Assembly: GCA_900552385.1 (NCBI GenBank)
Contig: URZI01000003.1
Coordinates: 62,001 to 126,000 of the forward strand
Direction of reading: 5' to 3'
Length of the DNA: 64,000 bases
Origin: an uncultured Collinsella sp.
GTDB lineage: Bacteria > Actinomycetota > Coriobacteriia > Coriobacteriales > Coriobacteriaceae
Shown here: positions 25,361 to 36,397 of the stretch, in pieces
How the letters are laid out: each line of letters begins with the position of its first letter
Position numbering within the stretch: position 1 is the first letter of the stretch
Program-made: the position numbers and the translations under genes
The notes under the pieces: model-generated
Database searches by the model: none
What the model was told of the DNA's origin: nothing
The model's input: the letters and a program-made list of their open reading frames with translations, nothing else

Positions 25361-26122
25361 CTAGATGAAGAGCTCGCATTCCTTCCGCACGACGCAAACC
25401 TTGCTCAACATCTGGGAAACAGCGGATAGCTTGTTGGGATCAAGCTTGCGAGCGCCTCGCGGACATACGGCGATGCAGCGCATGCAGGAGATGCACGCCT
25501 CGCCAGCTGCTCGCTTGGGGTCGCCCTTGTCGATAGCACAAACGGGGCACGCCGCGGCGCATGCACCGCAGGAGACGCAATCCTCTGTTGCCTCGGGTGC
25601 CATGCGATGACCTCCAGCTTGTTTATAAGGACGATTGCCGGGAACAGAGGGCTCGGATGCATCCTCAGCCAACAGCTTTTGCTGAATTTGCTGCGCAAAC
25701 TCTGCGAGCTGCGCCGCATCCTGCGCATCCGGTCGCCCAGCAGCAAACTGACGGGCAACGGAATGCTCAGCAATAGCAGAAACCGCTGCAACCACCCTAA
25801 ATCCGGCGCGCTTCGCAACGTCCTCCAGCTCTACGAGCGTGTCCTCAAACGCGCGGTTTCCGTATACACAAACCAAAACAGTCCGAGCCCCGTTGCCACG
25901 CACCATGCCCAACCGGTCAGCCACCACAGCCGGGATTCTACCGGCATACGCCGGCGCAGAGATTACGGCCACGTCGTCCTCAGTCATCGAGACAGCGCTG
26001 AAATCTAGCCCGCCATCGGTCAAATCGACGGTAACGGTATTCTTGTCCAGCGCCCCGGCCACAAGGCCAGACACCTTCCGCGTTCCGCCCGTCGGACTAA
26101 ACACAATTTCGAATACGTCCAT
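25361..26122 (-). CDS. EFR1-family flavodoxin-ferredoxin protein
   Basis: A 253-residue two-domain redox protein. Residues 1-150 are a flavodoxin fold with an FMN loop FSPTGGT (8-14) and SAPAYAGRIP. The C-terminal part has two [4Fe-4S] motifs, CVSCGACAAACP and CISCMRCIAVCP. EFR1 proteins are common in anaerobes and are thought to be low-potential electron carriers; no specific partner is known. GGGAGG precedes the ATG at 26122. Monocistronic. The inter-domain stretch (about 125-175) looks disordered. Confidence 0.88.
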   Translation of the reverse strand: MDVFEIVFSPTGGTRKVSGLVAGALDKNTVTVDLTDGGLDFSAVSMTEDDVAVISAPAYAGRIPAVVADRLGMVRGNGARTVLVCVYGNRAFEDTLVELEDVAKRAGFRVVAAVSAIAEHSVARQFAAGRPDAQDAAQLAEFAQQIQQKLLAEDASEPSVPGNRPYKQAGGHRMAPEATEDCVSCGACAAACPVCAIDKGDPKRAAGEACISCMRCIAVCPRGARKLDPNKLSAVSQMLSKVCVVRKECELFI

Positions 26123-26334
26123 CGAGGCACCCTCCCCCTACGCCTGGCAACACGCCAAGCCGCTTTCACATCCAGCCAGAGTATACGGTACGTGGGATCC
26201 CCGTTTTGGTGCACCAAACATCCCAATACACCCACCCTACGCTGTCTGCCTCTTCGTTTTGTATAAATTACGGTACAGATTGTATATATTTACGGGATAC
26301 CGCCGCGTTCTCCTGAGGTACCCCATCCTGGCCC

Positions 26335-26568
26335 GTGCAAAAAACGGAGTATTCTGCAACGTGGCCGCGCCAGCACCGCCGCGGGTGGGCAAAACTGTAG
26401 GGCGCCGTATCATTCTAAGTCCCGACATGGCGAGAATGACGCGCCCCTGCTCCGGAAAACGGCGAAATCTGACTCGGAACGCTCGCTAGGGATATCCGAA
26501 GGCCACCGTTGGCGACGTCGAATCATATGCAGACAACTCGAACTGCAGAATACTCCAAAAAAATGCAC
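26335..26568. repeat. 234-bp element with inverted GAATACTCC ends, copy 2
   Basis: Left end GTGCAAAAAACGGAGTATTC (26335-26354), right end 26548-26568 (GAATACTCC, A7, TGCAC). Same length and same ends as 8044-8277, with an unrelated interior. The TTGTATAAAT and GGTACCCCA flank is also shared. Short open frames in it are not conserved beyond the repeat ends, so I call no gene. Nothing is seen at 26569-26675. Confidence 0.6.
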
Positions 26569-26675
26569 GGTGCACCCCATAGGACCCATTGCTGCATGGC
26601 AGAAAATAGGTCCTCAGCATCCCCCAGATGCATTCCCGAGAAAATCACGTTTGAATTAGCGATGGACACGGCAAA

Positions 26676-26708
26676 CAAAAGGGCCCGAGCGTTGTTTGCT
26701 CGGGCCCT
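26676..26708 (-). terminator. Terminator of the DEAD-box helicase gene
   Basis: GGGCCCGAGC/GCTCGGGCCC perfect 10-bp arms; followed on the minus strand by TTTTGTTTG. Confidence 0.9.
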
Positions 26709-26741
26709 TAGCTTGTCTCACGCTAGCGCGCGATGCGCATC

Positions 26742-28991
<2,250 letters not shown>

Positions 28992-29262
28992 ATGTTGTTG
29001 TTCCTTATCTGCACGCGCTATGGGCACGGCATGCGGCCGCGCTGGCGTGCTTGGTAGTGCGCTAATACATACAAAAACGGGTGCGCACAGAGAGGACGTT
29101 GCTCAGCACGCTGGCGATCGCTTTGGCAGCCCTATCACGCGCCGTCCAGACGCAGCAGCTCTAAGCGATGGAGCAGATTCGCCGCCGGTTAGTATACCCG
29201 TACTCCGTATGCCCCCACGTAAACCACAGATGACGAGGCGGACGAGGTGGGCCTGGCCGATT

Positions 29263-29321
29263 GTGTCAATCTGTAACAGATGCAGGGCAAAACCGGGTCC
29301 TAATTGTTATAGATCAAGACA
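29263..29321. repeat. Palindromic repeat family 2, degenerate copy
   Basis: GTGTCAATCTGTAACA and TTGTTATAGATCAAGACA, about 25 nt apart; the arms carry several mismatches compared with other copies. Confidence 0.65.
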
Positions 29322-29386
29322 GAGGGGGATTTCCGTCCAGTCCAAACCAAATCTCTCAGGCTTCCTGCAATTTCGAACATGTGGCC

Positions 29387-29392
29387 TATAAT
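29387..29392 (+). promoter_or_regulatory. -10 element of the FHA gene
   Basis: Consensus TATAAT about 108 bp upstream of the FHA start. The -35 region (CTGCAA at 17 bp) is poor. Confidence 0.5.
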
Positions 29393-29499
29393 GTTGCTTT
29401 GGTTACGCTATATATTGCGCAGCCATTTAATACGTCGCCCACCGGGGGCCATTAATTCCTATCGCCATATTGGCTAGGAAGCAATCAAAGGAGGTATCC

Positions 29500-30462
29500 G
29501 TGGTAGCAGAGACGCCTTGCTCGGTCCTCTATAACGATATTCGCTCGTTCGGCGGTCTTAAACATCTCGAGATCGCCCGAATGCTCATCAATGGAAACTC
29601 TTATCTCGGCAGTACCCTGCTCGAGAAATGCTCTTCCAACCGCTCGTATCTCACCCGTTACATCGTCCATCGCAAGCCTGACCAGTGCGTGCCCTCCATC
29701 TACAGCGACTTTACCGTCACCACGCTCAACCTTTCCGCGGCAATCTGCAGCAAGCTCGGCGGCGGCGAGTCCGCCTATCAGGCAATCGCCGAGCGCTATC
29801 GCGGTCCGGCCGCCAACGAAATGATGTCGGCTCTCGCCAGCTACAAGCTGGACAGCCGCCTATATGCAAATGCCCTCAATCGCATCGACAACTTTGACGG
29901 CAATGCCGTGCGCGAAAAAAGCACGCTCTTCTTGATGCTCTTTGTAGCAACGGGGGCGCTCGCCGATCCCGTTCAGGGCGTGGCCACCGTCGAGCGCTTT
30001 TGCGACAGCAAGACGGGCGGGCACTTTGGCACCACCGAAACTACCGTCGGACGTGGCTTTATGAGCAGCCTGGAGCAGCCGCACACCGTCGCTCCCAACC
30101 TCGGTCTGCTCAGAACCCATGCCGACAACTGCGCCGACATGCAAATCCATCCCCTCACACGCGATCCGCGCGGCACCGTGATTGGTTCTTTGCCCAAAAC
30201 CTCGCCCAGCATCACCGATGTAGGCGCCGACGCCTCGCGCGAGCATCTTCGCATTTGGCTCGAGGGTGAGCACTGGTACGCCCAGGGCCTTGGATCGACC
30301 AACGGCACAGTGCTCGAATCGGGCGCGGGCGACGGCGATATTGTGATTGAGCCGCCGCGCGACCAACGCGAGCCCGGCAAAGTCTATCCCCCCGTGGAAA
30401 TCGCCAACAGCGACAGGCTCCATCTGGGTCTCTACACGACATTCCTTGTCATTGTGGACTAG
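29500..30462 (+). CDS. FHA-domain protein
   Basis: A 320-residue protein. The last ~110 residues form an FHA phosphothreonine-binding domain: GTVIGSLPKTSPSITDV, SREHLRIW and GLGSTNGTVL, with the conserved Ser-Arg-x-His and Ser-Thr-Asn-Gly. The first ~200 residues are helical, without a family I recognise. The GTG start at 29500 is fixed by AAAGGAGGT five bases upstream. Followed by its own terminator and, 172 bp on, by a kinase-like gene on the same strand. A kinase-FHA signalling pair is likely: FHA domains commonly read phosphothreonines made by neighbouring kinases. Confidence 0.85.
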   Translation: MVAETPCSVLYNDIRSFGGLKHLEIARMLINGNSYLGSTLLEKCSSNRSYLTRYIVHRKPDQCVPSIYSDFTVTTLNLSAAICSKLGGGESAYQAIAERYRGPAANEMMSALASYKLDSRLYANALNRIDNFDGNAVREKSTLFLMLFVATGALADPVQGVATVERFCDSKTGGHFGTTETTVGRGFMSSLEQPHTVAPNLGLLRTHADNCADMQIHPLTRDPRGTVIGSLPKTSPSITDVGADASREHLRIWLEGEHWYAQGLGSTNGTVLESGAGDGDIVIEPPRDQREPGKVYPPVEIANSDRLHLGLYTTFLVIVD

Positions 30463-30463
30463 C

Positions 30464-30505
30464 ACGGACGGCGATCGGAAGACGGTCGCCGTCCGTCTTT
30501 CGTCT
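30464..30505 (+). terminator. Terminator after the FHA gene
   Basis: ACGGACGGCGA/TCGCCGTCCGT 11-bp arms, then CTTTCGTCTTC. Confidence 0.75.
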
Positions 30506-30540
30506 TCTACCTTCTGCGTCGTAAACGACAATACTCAGCG

Positions 30541-30601
30541 GTACACGTGAGCAGTGCGGCTATCATGGTACTTTACCGATATCCGCACTGCTCACGTGTA
30601 C
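30541..30601. repeat. Perfect 19-bp inverted repeat upstream of the kinase gene
   Basis: GTACACGTGAGCAGTGCGG (30541-30559) is exactly complementary to 30583-30601, around a 23-nt spacer that contains TATCAT. No T-run follows. It lies 33 bp before the kinase start: operator, leader hairpin or small palindromic element. Confidence 0.7.
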
Positions 30602-30633
30602 GCGCGGCAACCCATGCCAGACAAAGGAACGCC

Positions 30634-32718
30634 ATGGATACTACCGATAGCGCCTATGGCGACAAACTCATCCGTCTCGATACGTTCGACACCGCCGTGG
30701 CGGTCGACCCCAGTGCCGAGGACGACACCAAGCGTCGGTTTATGACGCTTATTCTCCAGACGGCCCACCGCAACAACGGCAACATCGGGCACGTGCTTCG
30801 CGCGACCAACACAAGCGGCGAGGTCTTTGCCGTCAAGCTACTCAAGGACAACGCCATCCTTTCCGGCCAAGCCCCCGACCGCTCCGCCGAGCAATCGGCA
30901 GCGCACCTGGCCAACACCGCTGCGCTGTTCGAGGAGTACCGTCATCTGTGTACCGTCTCGCACCTGCGCGGATTTCCGCGCGTCTATGGCTACGGATCGT
31001 GCGAGGGTGACCCGCTCATCCTCATGGAGTGGGTCGAGGGCACCTCACTCAAGCAGGCGCTGCCCCTGCTTCCTCACGACGCCTCGGGCGGGCTGACCAC
31101 TCAGATGGTCGCCGCCGTCGGAAACGCCGTGCTTCGTGCGCTCTTGATGACCCAAAGCCTCGTGAATCCGGTCGTCCATCGCGAGCTGTCGCCTGCCAAT
31201 ATCATGTTCCGCACCACTAGCCGAACGCTCGAGCAGCAGATTGCCGATTGCTCCTTTGACCCCTGCCTCATCGACATGGGCTCCGCGACCATGGCTCTCG
31301 GCGACGACACGATCACCCGGCGCGCCGACATCTGGCGTTTTGCCACGCCCGCATACGCCGCGCCCGAGATGCTCACGCAGGATATCGAAGGCATCGCGGC
31401 CCTTCGCCGTTCGCCGGCAATCGACGTCTATGCGCTTTCGAGCATTCTGTACCAGCTCTACAGCGGTCGCAAACCGTTTGACTTTGAGTCGACGGACGCC
31501 GCTGCAACCGGCTCGTTCTATCTCGTAAAGACCAAGACCAAGCCGGCACCGCTCGAGCCGCGCTGCGAGGGCGATGAGGCGCTCGTCCAGATCATCATGA
31601 AGGGTCTCTCAGTCGAGCAGTGCGATCGTCCCACCGAGCAGCAGATGCTCGAGGTGCTCTCGGCATACCTCACCGACGCCGAATCCGAAGGCCGCGAAGG
31701 TGCAGGAGACGAGGCCGCAATTGATATCGATTCTGGCACGCACCTTAAGGTCGACGTCGCCGGCGAGCGCGCACGAGAGATCCTGAATCAGGCCCGCCAC
31801 GATGCCATGACCCGCCGCCGCTTTATTATCGGCGGCGCTATCGCAGCCGTTGCGGGGCTCAGCGTTATCGGGGCGGCAACCCATGGCTTTGGCATCCCCG
31901 ACTACCTTGACGGCATCCGCGGTTCACTTGACGACTACACCTGGGATCAGCTGCAGGAGATTTCGCTCAAGATTAAGGCCGCCGAGACCCGTAGCGAGGC
32001 ACGCGAGATTGCCAAGCGCTATCATCTGCTCGATGACAACGGGCATATCCCCTATCCATGCACTAAGCGCGTGAAGCTCACCAATGGGCTGCACGTCGGC
32101 GCGCAGCTCGTGGGCATCCGCCACGACGAGCTTCTAGACGGTACGGGCAAGGCCGGGCTGACGTTTATGTTCGACGCGGGTATTGCCGAGCGCAACGCTG
32201 CGGCTGAACCGCCGAGCGCCGGCTGGGCAGATTGCGAGCTGCGGGAATGGCTCGACGGCGACGGCCTTAAGCTGCTGCCCAACGAGTTGCGCGCACTCAT
32301 CAAATCTGTCAAAAAGATCTCGAATAACGTTGGCGCCGCCAGGAGCGCATCGTGTCTGAGCGAGCTGCCCGCGACCCTTTGGCTGCCCGCCATGGTCGAG
32401 CTGTGCGGAGCGCAGCCGCCCGAGTCGTTTGCCGAGGGCTTTCAGTACCTGGCAGACATCTACAACGGCGAAGGCAAGGAGTACCAGCTGTTCCGCGAGC
32501 TCAAGGTAAGTCCGTATACCACGAACGAGACGATGGTCCGCCAGTGGAAGGGCAAGGACACCTGCTGGTGGGAGCGCACGGTGAGCCCCGACTCATCGGA
32601 GACCGAAGGCACGCTCTACATAAACCGTGTGGGCCACGACGGCGACGCCTTTACGTACGCAACGCCTGCGGACAAGCCAAACAAACGAACCTGTGTGATC
32701 CCCGGATTCTGTATCTAG
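30634..32718 (+). CDS. Membrane Ser/Thr kinase-like protein with C-terminal DUF6273-like sensor
   Basis: A 694-residue protein. Residues 35-345 are a Hanks-type kinase: VAIK-like AVKLL with K68, catalytic loop HRELSPAN (182-189), metal motif DMG (214-216) and APE in YAAPEML. The catalytic Asp of HRD is Glu (E184) and the usual Lys is Ser; the latter is common in HRDISP-type bacterial kinases, the former is not. One membrane helix at about 396-416 follows RRR. The outer domain has GWADCELREWLDGD and LWLPAMVEL, like DUF6273 domains. The start at 30634 has AAAGGA upstream. Pairs with the FHA gene upstream. Weak kinase or pseudokinase. Confidence 0.82.
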   Translation: MDTTDSAYGDKLIRLDTFDTAVAVDPSAEDDTKRRFMTLILQTAHRNNGNIGHVLRATNTSGEVFAVKLLKDNAILSGQAPDRSAEQSAAHLANTAALFEEYRHLCTVSHLRGFPRVYGYGSCEGDPLILMEWVEGTSLKQALPLLPHDASGGLTTQMVAAVGNAVLRALLMTQSLVNPVVHRELSPANIMFRTTSRTLEQQIADCSFDPCLIDMGSATMALGDDTITRRADIWRFATPAYAAPEMLTQDIEGIAALRRSPAIDVYALSSILYQLYSGRKPFDFESTDAAATGSFYLVKTKTKPAPLEPRCEGDEALVQIIMKGLSVEQCDRPTEQQMLEVLSAYLTDAESEGREGAGDEAAIDIDSGTHLKVDVAGERAREILNQARHDAMTRRRFIIGGAIAAVAGLSVIGAATHGFGIPDYLDGIRGSLDDYTWDQLQEISLKIKAAETRSEAREIAKRYHLLDDNGHIPYPCTKRVKLTNGLHVGAQLVGIRHDELLDGTGKAGLTFMFDAGIAERNAAAEPPSAGWADCELREWLDGDGLKLLPNELRALIKSVKKISNNVGAARSASCLSELPATLWLPAMVELCGAQPPESFAEGFQYLADIYNGEGKEYQLFRELKVSPYTTNETMVRQWKGKDTCWWERTVSPDSSETEGTLYINRVGHDGDAFTYATPADKPNKRTCVIPGFCI

Positions 32719-32759
32719 AGAGCGGGCGTCTTGCCGTGACGGGACCCCTCCCCGGCAAT

Positions 32760-32818
32760 TGTCTCGATCTGTAACACTAGCTCGGCAGATACAGGTCTAG
32801 ATGTTACAGAACGAGACA
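32760..32818. repeat. Palindromic repeat family 2, copy (tandem 1 of 3)
   Basis: TGTCTCGATCTGTAACA ... TGTTACAGAACGAGACA. Confidence 0.85.
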
Positions 32819-32839
32819 AACCCCAACCCCGCGAGACAA

Positions 32840-32898
32840 CATCTCGATCTGTAACATCTAGCAGGCAAAACGGTCCCCAGATGTTACAGATTGAGACG
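32840..32898. repeat. Palindromic repeat family 2, copy (tandem 2 of 3)
   Basis: CATCTCGATCTGTAACAT ... ATGTTACAGATTGAGACG. Starts 80 bp after the first copy. Confidence 0.85.
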
Positions 32899-32919
32899 TT
32901 AAGTTGTGGCTCGATGTAA

Positions 32920-32979
32920 TGTCTAGATCTGTAACAGTTATTCGACAAAAACGGGTCTAGTTGTTACAGGTTGAGATGT
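32920..32979. repeat. Palindromic repeat family 2, copy (tandem 3 of 3)
   Basis: TGTCTAGATCTGTAACAG ... TTGTTACAGGTTGAGATG. Again 80 bp after the previous copy. The 32719-33129 gap holds these three repeats and the copA promoter, no gene. Confidence 0.85.
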
Positions 32980-33051
32980 TTGGCAGGGACGGTCCATCGG
33001 CCAACCAACCACCCTCGTCTGTAACGAAATGTCATACATTTCTTTCTGTAC

Positions 33052-33082
33052 TGGACACCCCCAGGGGGTATGGGTGTATAGT
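33052..33082 (+). promoter_or_regulatory. copA promoter with CsoR-type operator
   Basis: ACACCCCCAGGGGGTAT (33055-33071) is the G/C-block pseudo-palindrome typical of CsoR sites. It lies between TGGACA (33052-33057) and -10 TATAGT (33077-33082), 19 bp apart; ACACCC/GGGTGT forms a second dyad. A CsoR gene lies in the same cluster. Confidence 0.7.
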
Positions 33083-33129
33083 ATCGGCAGGTTAACACTT
33101 TCAACACCGAACCACAGAAAGGAGGAGCC

Positions 33130-35469
33130 ATGGCTCAAGATAAGTTTGATGTGGGCGGCATGACGTGCGCCGCTTGCCAGGCGCACGTGGACCGCGCCGT
33201 CAGCAAGCTCGACGGCGTCCAAAGCGTCGCGGTCAACCTGCTCGCCGGTTCCATGATGGTCGACTATGACCCCGCGCAGGTCTCCCCCGACGATATCTGC
33301 AGCGCTGTCGATCGCGCTGGCTACTCGGCCTCGCCCGTCAGCACGGGCACCGACGCCGCCCAAAACGGCAGTACGCAAGCCAGGTCCGGCGCCGCCCATA
33401 TGGAGTCGCCCACCAAAAAGCTGGAGGCCGCCGCCTCTGCCATGCGCACCCGCCTCATCATCTCGACCATCTTTCTCATTCCGCTGTTCTACATAGGCAT
33501 GGGGCACATGCTCGGCTGGCCGCTGCCCGGCATCTTCACGGACCACATCCACAGCATGACGCTGGCGCTCACCGAGCTCGTCTTGCTCATCCCCATCGTC
33601 TACGTCAACGACGCGTACTTTATCAACGGCTTCAAATCACTCGTGCACGGCGCGCCCACCATGGACGCCCTCATCGCCGTCGGCGCCACCGCGTCGATCG
33701 CCTGGTCGCTCTACGCCATGTTTATCATGGCCGACCAGCTAGCCGCGGGTCAGGTCCACGAGGCCATGATGACGGGCATGGACAACCTGTATTTTGAGAG
33801 CGCCGGCACAATCCTGTCGCTCGTCACCGTGGGCAAATACCTCGAGACGCGCAGCAAGTCCAAGACCGGCGGCGCCATCGAGGCGCTCATCGACCTGGCG
33901 CCCAAGACCGCGACCGTCGTGGCGGAAGACGGCAGTGAGACCACCGTCGACGTCGACAGCATCCTTCCCGGCCAGGTCCTGCGCGTGCGCCCCGGCGAGT
34001 CCATCCCCGTCGATGGCGTGGTGCTCGAGGGCAGCTCGGCCGTGGACGAGAGCGCGCTCACCGGCGAGTCCATCCCCGTGGAAAAGACCACCGGCGACAC
34101 CGTCAACGCCGCCACCGTCAACCGCACCGGCTCGTTTACCTTCCGCGCCACACGCGTGGGCGCCGACACGTCGCTTGCCAAGATCATCCAGCTCGTCGAG
34201 GATGCCAATGCCACCAAGGCGCCCATCGCCCGCATGGCCGACAAAGTCGCCGGTGTGTTCGTGCCCGTGGTGTTCGCGATCTCGGCCGCGACCTTTGCGG
34301 TATGGATGGCACTGACCGGCAGTATGAACGAGGCGCTCACCTCCGCCGTGGCCGTACTGGTGATCAGTTGTCCGTGTGCATTGGGCCTGGCAACGCCCGT
34401 CGCCATTATGGTGGGCACCGGCAAGGGCGCCGAGATGGGCATTCTGTTTAAGAGCGCCGAGGCACTGGAGAACCTGCGCAGCGTGGGCACTGTGGTGCTC
34501 GATAAGACGGGCACGGTCACCCGCGGCAAGCCTGCCGTGACCGATATCGTGGTAGCCACGCGCACTGACGGCTCGCCCGCCATGAGCGAAAAGGCACTGC
34601 TCAAGCTGGCCGCCGCGTTGGAGCGCTCAAGCGAGCACCCGCTGGCCGAGGCGATTATGGCCGAGTGCGAGGCACGCGGAATTGTCGCGCGCATGGTCGA
34701 GGACTTTGCCGCCGTGCCCGGTCGTGGCGTTACGGCACGCGAGGGTCAAAATGTCATCGCAGCCGGCAACGTGCGTCTGATGGACGAGCTGGGCGCGAAG
34801 GTGCCCGCCGGCCTTGCCGAACAGTTCGCCGCCGAAGGCAAGACGCCGCTGTTCTTTGCCAAGAACGGCGAGCTCGTCGGTACCATCGCCGTGGCTGACG
34901 AGGTCAAAGAGACGAGCGCCGAGGCCATCGCCGCGCTCCGCAAGCTCGGCGTCGACGTGCGTATGCTCACCGGCGACAACCGTGTGACGGCCGAAGCAAT
35001 CGCCCGCCGCGTGGGACTGAACAGCAAGCAGGTCATCGCCGATGTCCTCCCCGCCGACAAGGAGCGCCACGTGCGCGAGCTGCAGGATGCGGGCAGCAAG
35101 GTCGCCATGGTGGGCGACGGCATCAACGACTCCCCCGCCCTGGCGCGCGCCGACGTGGGCCTTGCGATCGGCACCGGCGCCGACATCGCCAAAGAAGGGG
35201 CAGATGTGGTGCTCATGCGCAGCGACCTCATGGACGTCGCCCGTGCCATCGAGCTGTCGCGCGCCACAATTCGCAACATCAAGCAGGACCTGTTCTGGGC
35301 GCTGTTCTACAACGGCATCGGCATTCCGCTGGCGGCGGGCGTGTTCTTCCCCCTCACCGGTTGGCAGCTCTCGCCGATGTTTGGCGCCGCGGCCATGAGC
35401 CTGTCGAGCGTATGCGTCGTGTCCAATGCACTGCGCCTGAAATCCTTTAAGCCCAAGACGGCGCGCTGA
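33130..35469 (+). CDS. copA: Copper-exporting P1B-type ATPase
   Basis: A 779-residue Cu(I) exporter. One N-terminal heavy-metal domain ([13 protein letters not shown]13 and C16), about eight membrane helices, the ion-site CPC in [11 protein letters not shown] near 413-415, the phosphorylated D458 in [19 protein letters not shown], and [10 protein letters not shown]. Length fits one-HMA CopA proteins. AAAGGAGG lies just before the ATG. A CsoR-like operator covers its promoter. Followed by copZ and csoR on the same strand, which together make a standard copper-efflux unit. Confidence 0.95.
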   Translation: MAQDKFDVGGMTCAACQAHVDRAVSKLDGVQSVAVNLLAGSMMVDYDPAQVSPDDICSAVDRAGYSASPVSTGTDAAQNGSTQARSGAAHMESPTKKLEAAASAMRTRLIISTIFLIPLFYIGMGHMLGWPLPGIFTDHIHSMTLALTELVLLIPIVYVNDAYFINGFKSLVHGAPTMDALIAVGATASIAWSLYAMFIMADQLAAGQVHEAMMTGMDNLYFESAGTILSLVTVGKYLETRSKSKTGGAIEALIDLAPKTATVVAEDGSETTVDVDSILPGQVLRVRPGESIPVDGVVLEGSSAVDESALTGESIPVEKTTGDTVNAATVNRTGSFTFRATRVGADTSLAKIIQLVEDANATKAPIARMADKVAGVFVPVVFAISAATFAVWMALTGSMNEALTSAVAVLVISCPCALGLATPVAIMVGTGKGAEMGILFKSAEALENLRSVGTVVLDKTGTVTRGKPAVTDIVVATRTDGSPAMSEKALLKLAAALERSSEHPLAEAIMAECEARGIVARMVEDFAAVPGRGVTAREGQNVIAAGNVRLMDELGAKVPAGLAEQFAAEGKTPLFFAKNGELVGTIAVADEVKETSAEAIAALRKLGVDVRMLTGDNRVTAEAIARRVGLNSKQVIADVLPADKERHVRELQDAGSKVAMVGDGINDSPALARADVGLAIGTGADIAKEGADVVLMRSDLMDVARAIELSRATIRNIKQDLFWALFYNGIGIPLAAGVFFPLTGWQLSPMFGAAAMSLSSVCVVSNALRLKSFKPKTAR

Positions 35470-35621
35470 AGCACCCGACCTTGCCCCTCAAACCGTCGCT
35501 CGCGTACCCAAGTACGCTTCGCTCCTCTTTCGGGGCAATCTCGGGCACCTCAGCACACCTTTAAGATGACGCTGTTCACGACTAAACTGTCAGATATTCT
35601 CAATCGATAAGGAGTACACCC

Positions 35622-35843
35622 ATGCGTTACACGATCAAGACTTCCGGCCTTATGTGCGGCCACTGCGACGCCACTGTCGAGACGGCACTGCTCAACGTTG
35701 CCGGCGTGACCGACGCCGACGCCGATCACGAGACTCAGACCGTACAGGTGGAGTGCGCCGACACCGTGACCGCTGAGCAGCTCGCTGCCGCCGTCGAGGA
35801 CGCCGGCGAGAAGTTCCACGCCCTATCCGTGACCGCCGCGTAG
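35622..35843 (+). CDS. copZ: Copper chaperone, heavy-metal-associated domain (CopZ-like)
   Basis: A 73-residue single HMA domain with the metal-binding LMCGHC (C12, C15). It carries Cu(I) in the cytoplasm and hands it to CopA. The Met before the first Cys and the following His are usual variants. It lies 152 bp after copA; the gap has a loose TTGCCCC/GGGGCAA hairpin and an AAGGAG before the ATG. A family 1 palindrome separates it from csoR. Confidence 0.9.
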   Translation: MRYTIKTSGLMCGHCDATVETALLNVAGVTDADADHETQTVQVECADTVTAEQLAAAVEDAGEKFHALSVTAA

Positions 35844-35869
35844 CAGACGCCGCCTACTGAATCCTCAGA

Positions 35870-35936
35870 AGTTGCGGTGAAATACGGACTGTTGTGCCGC
35901 CCTAGGCCTTTAAACGGTCCGTATTTCACCGCAACT
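35870..35936. repeat. Palindromic repeat family 1, copy 3
   Basis: AGTTGCGGTGAAATACGGAC ... GTCCGTATTTCACCGCAACT. The G-to-C change in the left arm is matched by C-to-G in the right arm. Confidence 0.9.
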
Positions 35937-35978
35937 GACGGGGACATCCGGAAAATCGACCAGAAACGAGGACCCGCC

Positions 35979-36251
35979 ATGATGGCAGACCATAAATCGG
36001 TGACCCGCATGCTCAAGACGGCACGCGGCCAGATCGACGGCATCCTACGGATGGTCGAGGAGGACCGTTACTGCGTCGACATCTCCACGCAGCTCATGGC
36101 AACACAGGCGCTCCTCGCGCGCATCAACGCCGACGTGCTCAAGGCGCATATCGAGGGCTGCGTGACTTCGGCAATCGAATCGGGCGACGAGGACCTCAAA
36201 GCCGCCAAGCTCGCCGAGATCGAACGCGTCGTCGACAAGCTCTCCAAGTAA
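35979..36251 (+). CDS. csoR: CsoR-family copper-sensing repressor
   Basis: A 90-residue all-helical DUF156 repressor. The Cu(I) ligands of CsoR are in place: C32 (RYCVDIS), H57 and C61 (AHIEGCV), so copper rather than formaldehyde or persulfide is the likely signal. The ATG at 35979 has ACGAGGA upstream; an ATG three bases later is equally possible. In-frame extension to 35877 would run through the palindromic repeat and is rejected. It probably represses copA at 33055-33071 and is relieved by Cu(I). Confidence 0.92.
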   Translation: MMADHKSVTRMLKTARGQIDGILRMVEEDRYCVDISTQLMATQALLARINADVLKAHIEGCVTSAIESGDEDLKAAKLAEIERVVDKLSK

Positions 36252-36297
36252 TTGGGGCATTGGGGACAGACTTCTTTGCACCGTCTTGGTATTCCGA

Positions 36298-36340
36298 GGA
36301 CAGGTATGTTTGCACCACATTGGTGCAGATTAACCTGTCC
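36298..36340. repeat. Nested palindrome between csoR and the zinc-ribbon gene
   Basis: GGACAGGT/ACCTGTCC outer and TGCACCA/TGGTGCA inner arms. May act as a csoR terminator (followed by CCCTTGCTC, no T-run) or belong to another repeat family. Confidence 0.6.
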
Positions 36341-36397
36341 CCCTTGCTCTAAATCGGGTATAAAGGCGTGCAGCATATCGAACGAAAGGCAATTTGC

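Larger units (their letters stand above)
28992..29499. other. 508-bp region between divergent deaD-like and FHA genes
   Basis: It holds the long helicase leader (a minus-strand TATACT at 29193-29198 would give about 195 nt), a degenerate family 2 palindrome (29263-29321) and the FHA promoter (TATAAT at 29387-29392). No gene seen. Confidence 0.5.

Noticed and set aside
32760..32979. Three evenly spaced repeats as a CRISPR array
   Set aside because: The repeated unit is a palindrome whose ends, not a central direct repeat, are conserved; dispersed single copies exist and there are no cas genes.
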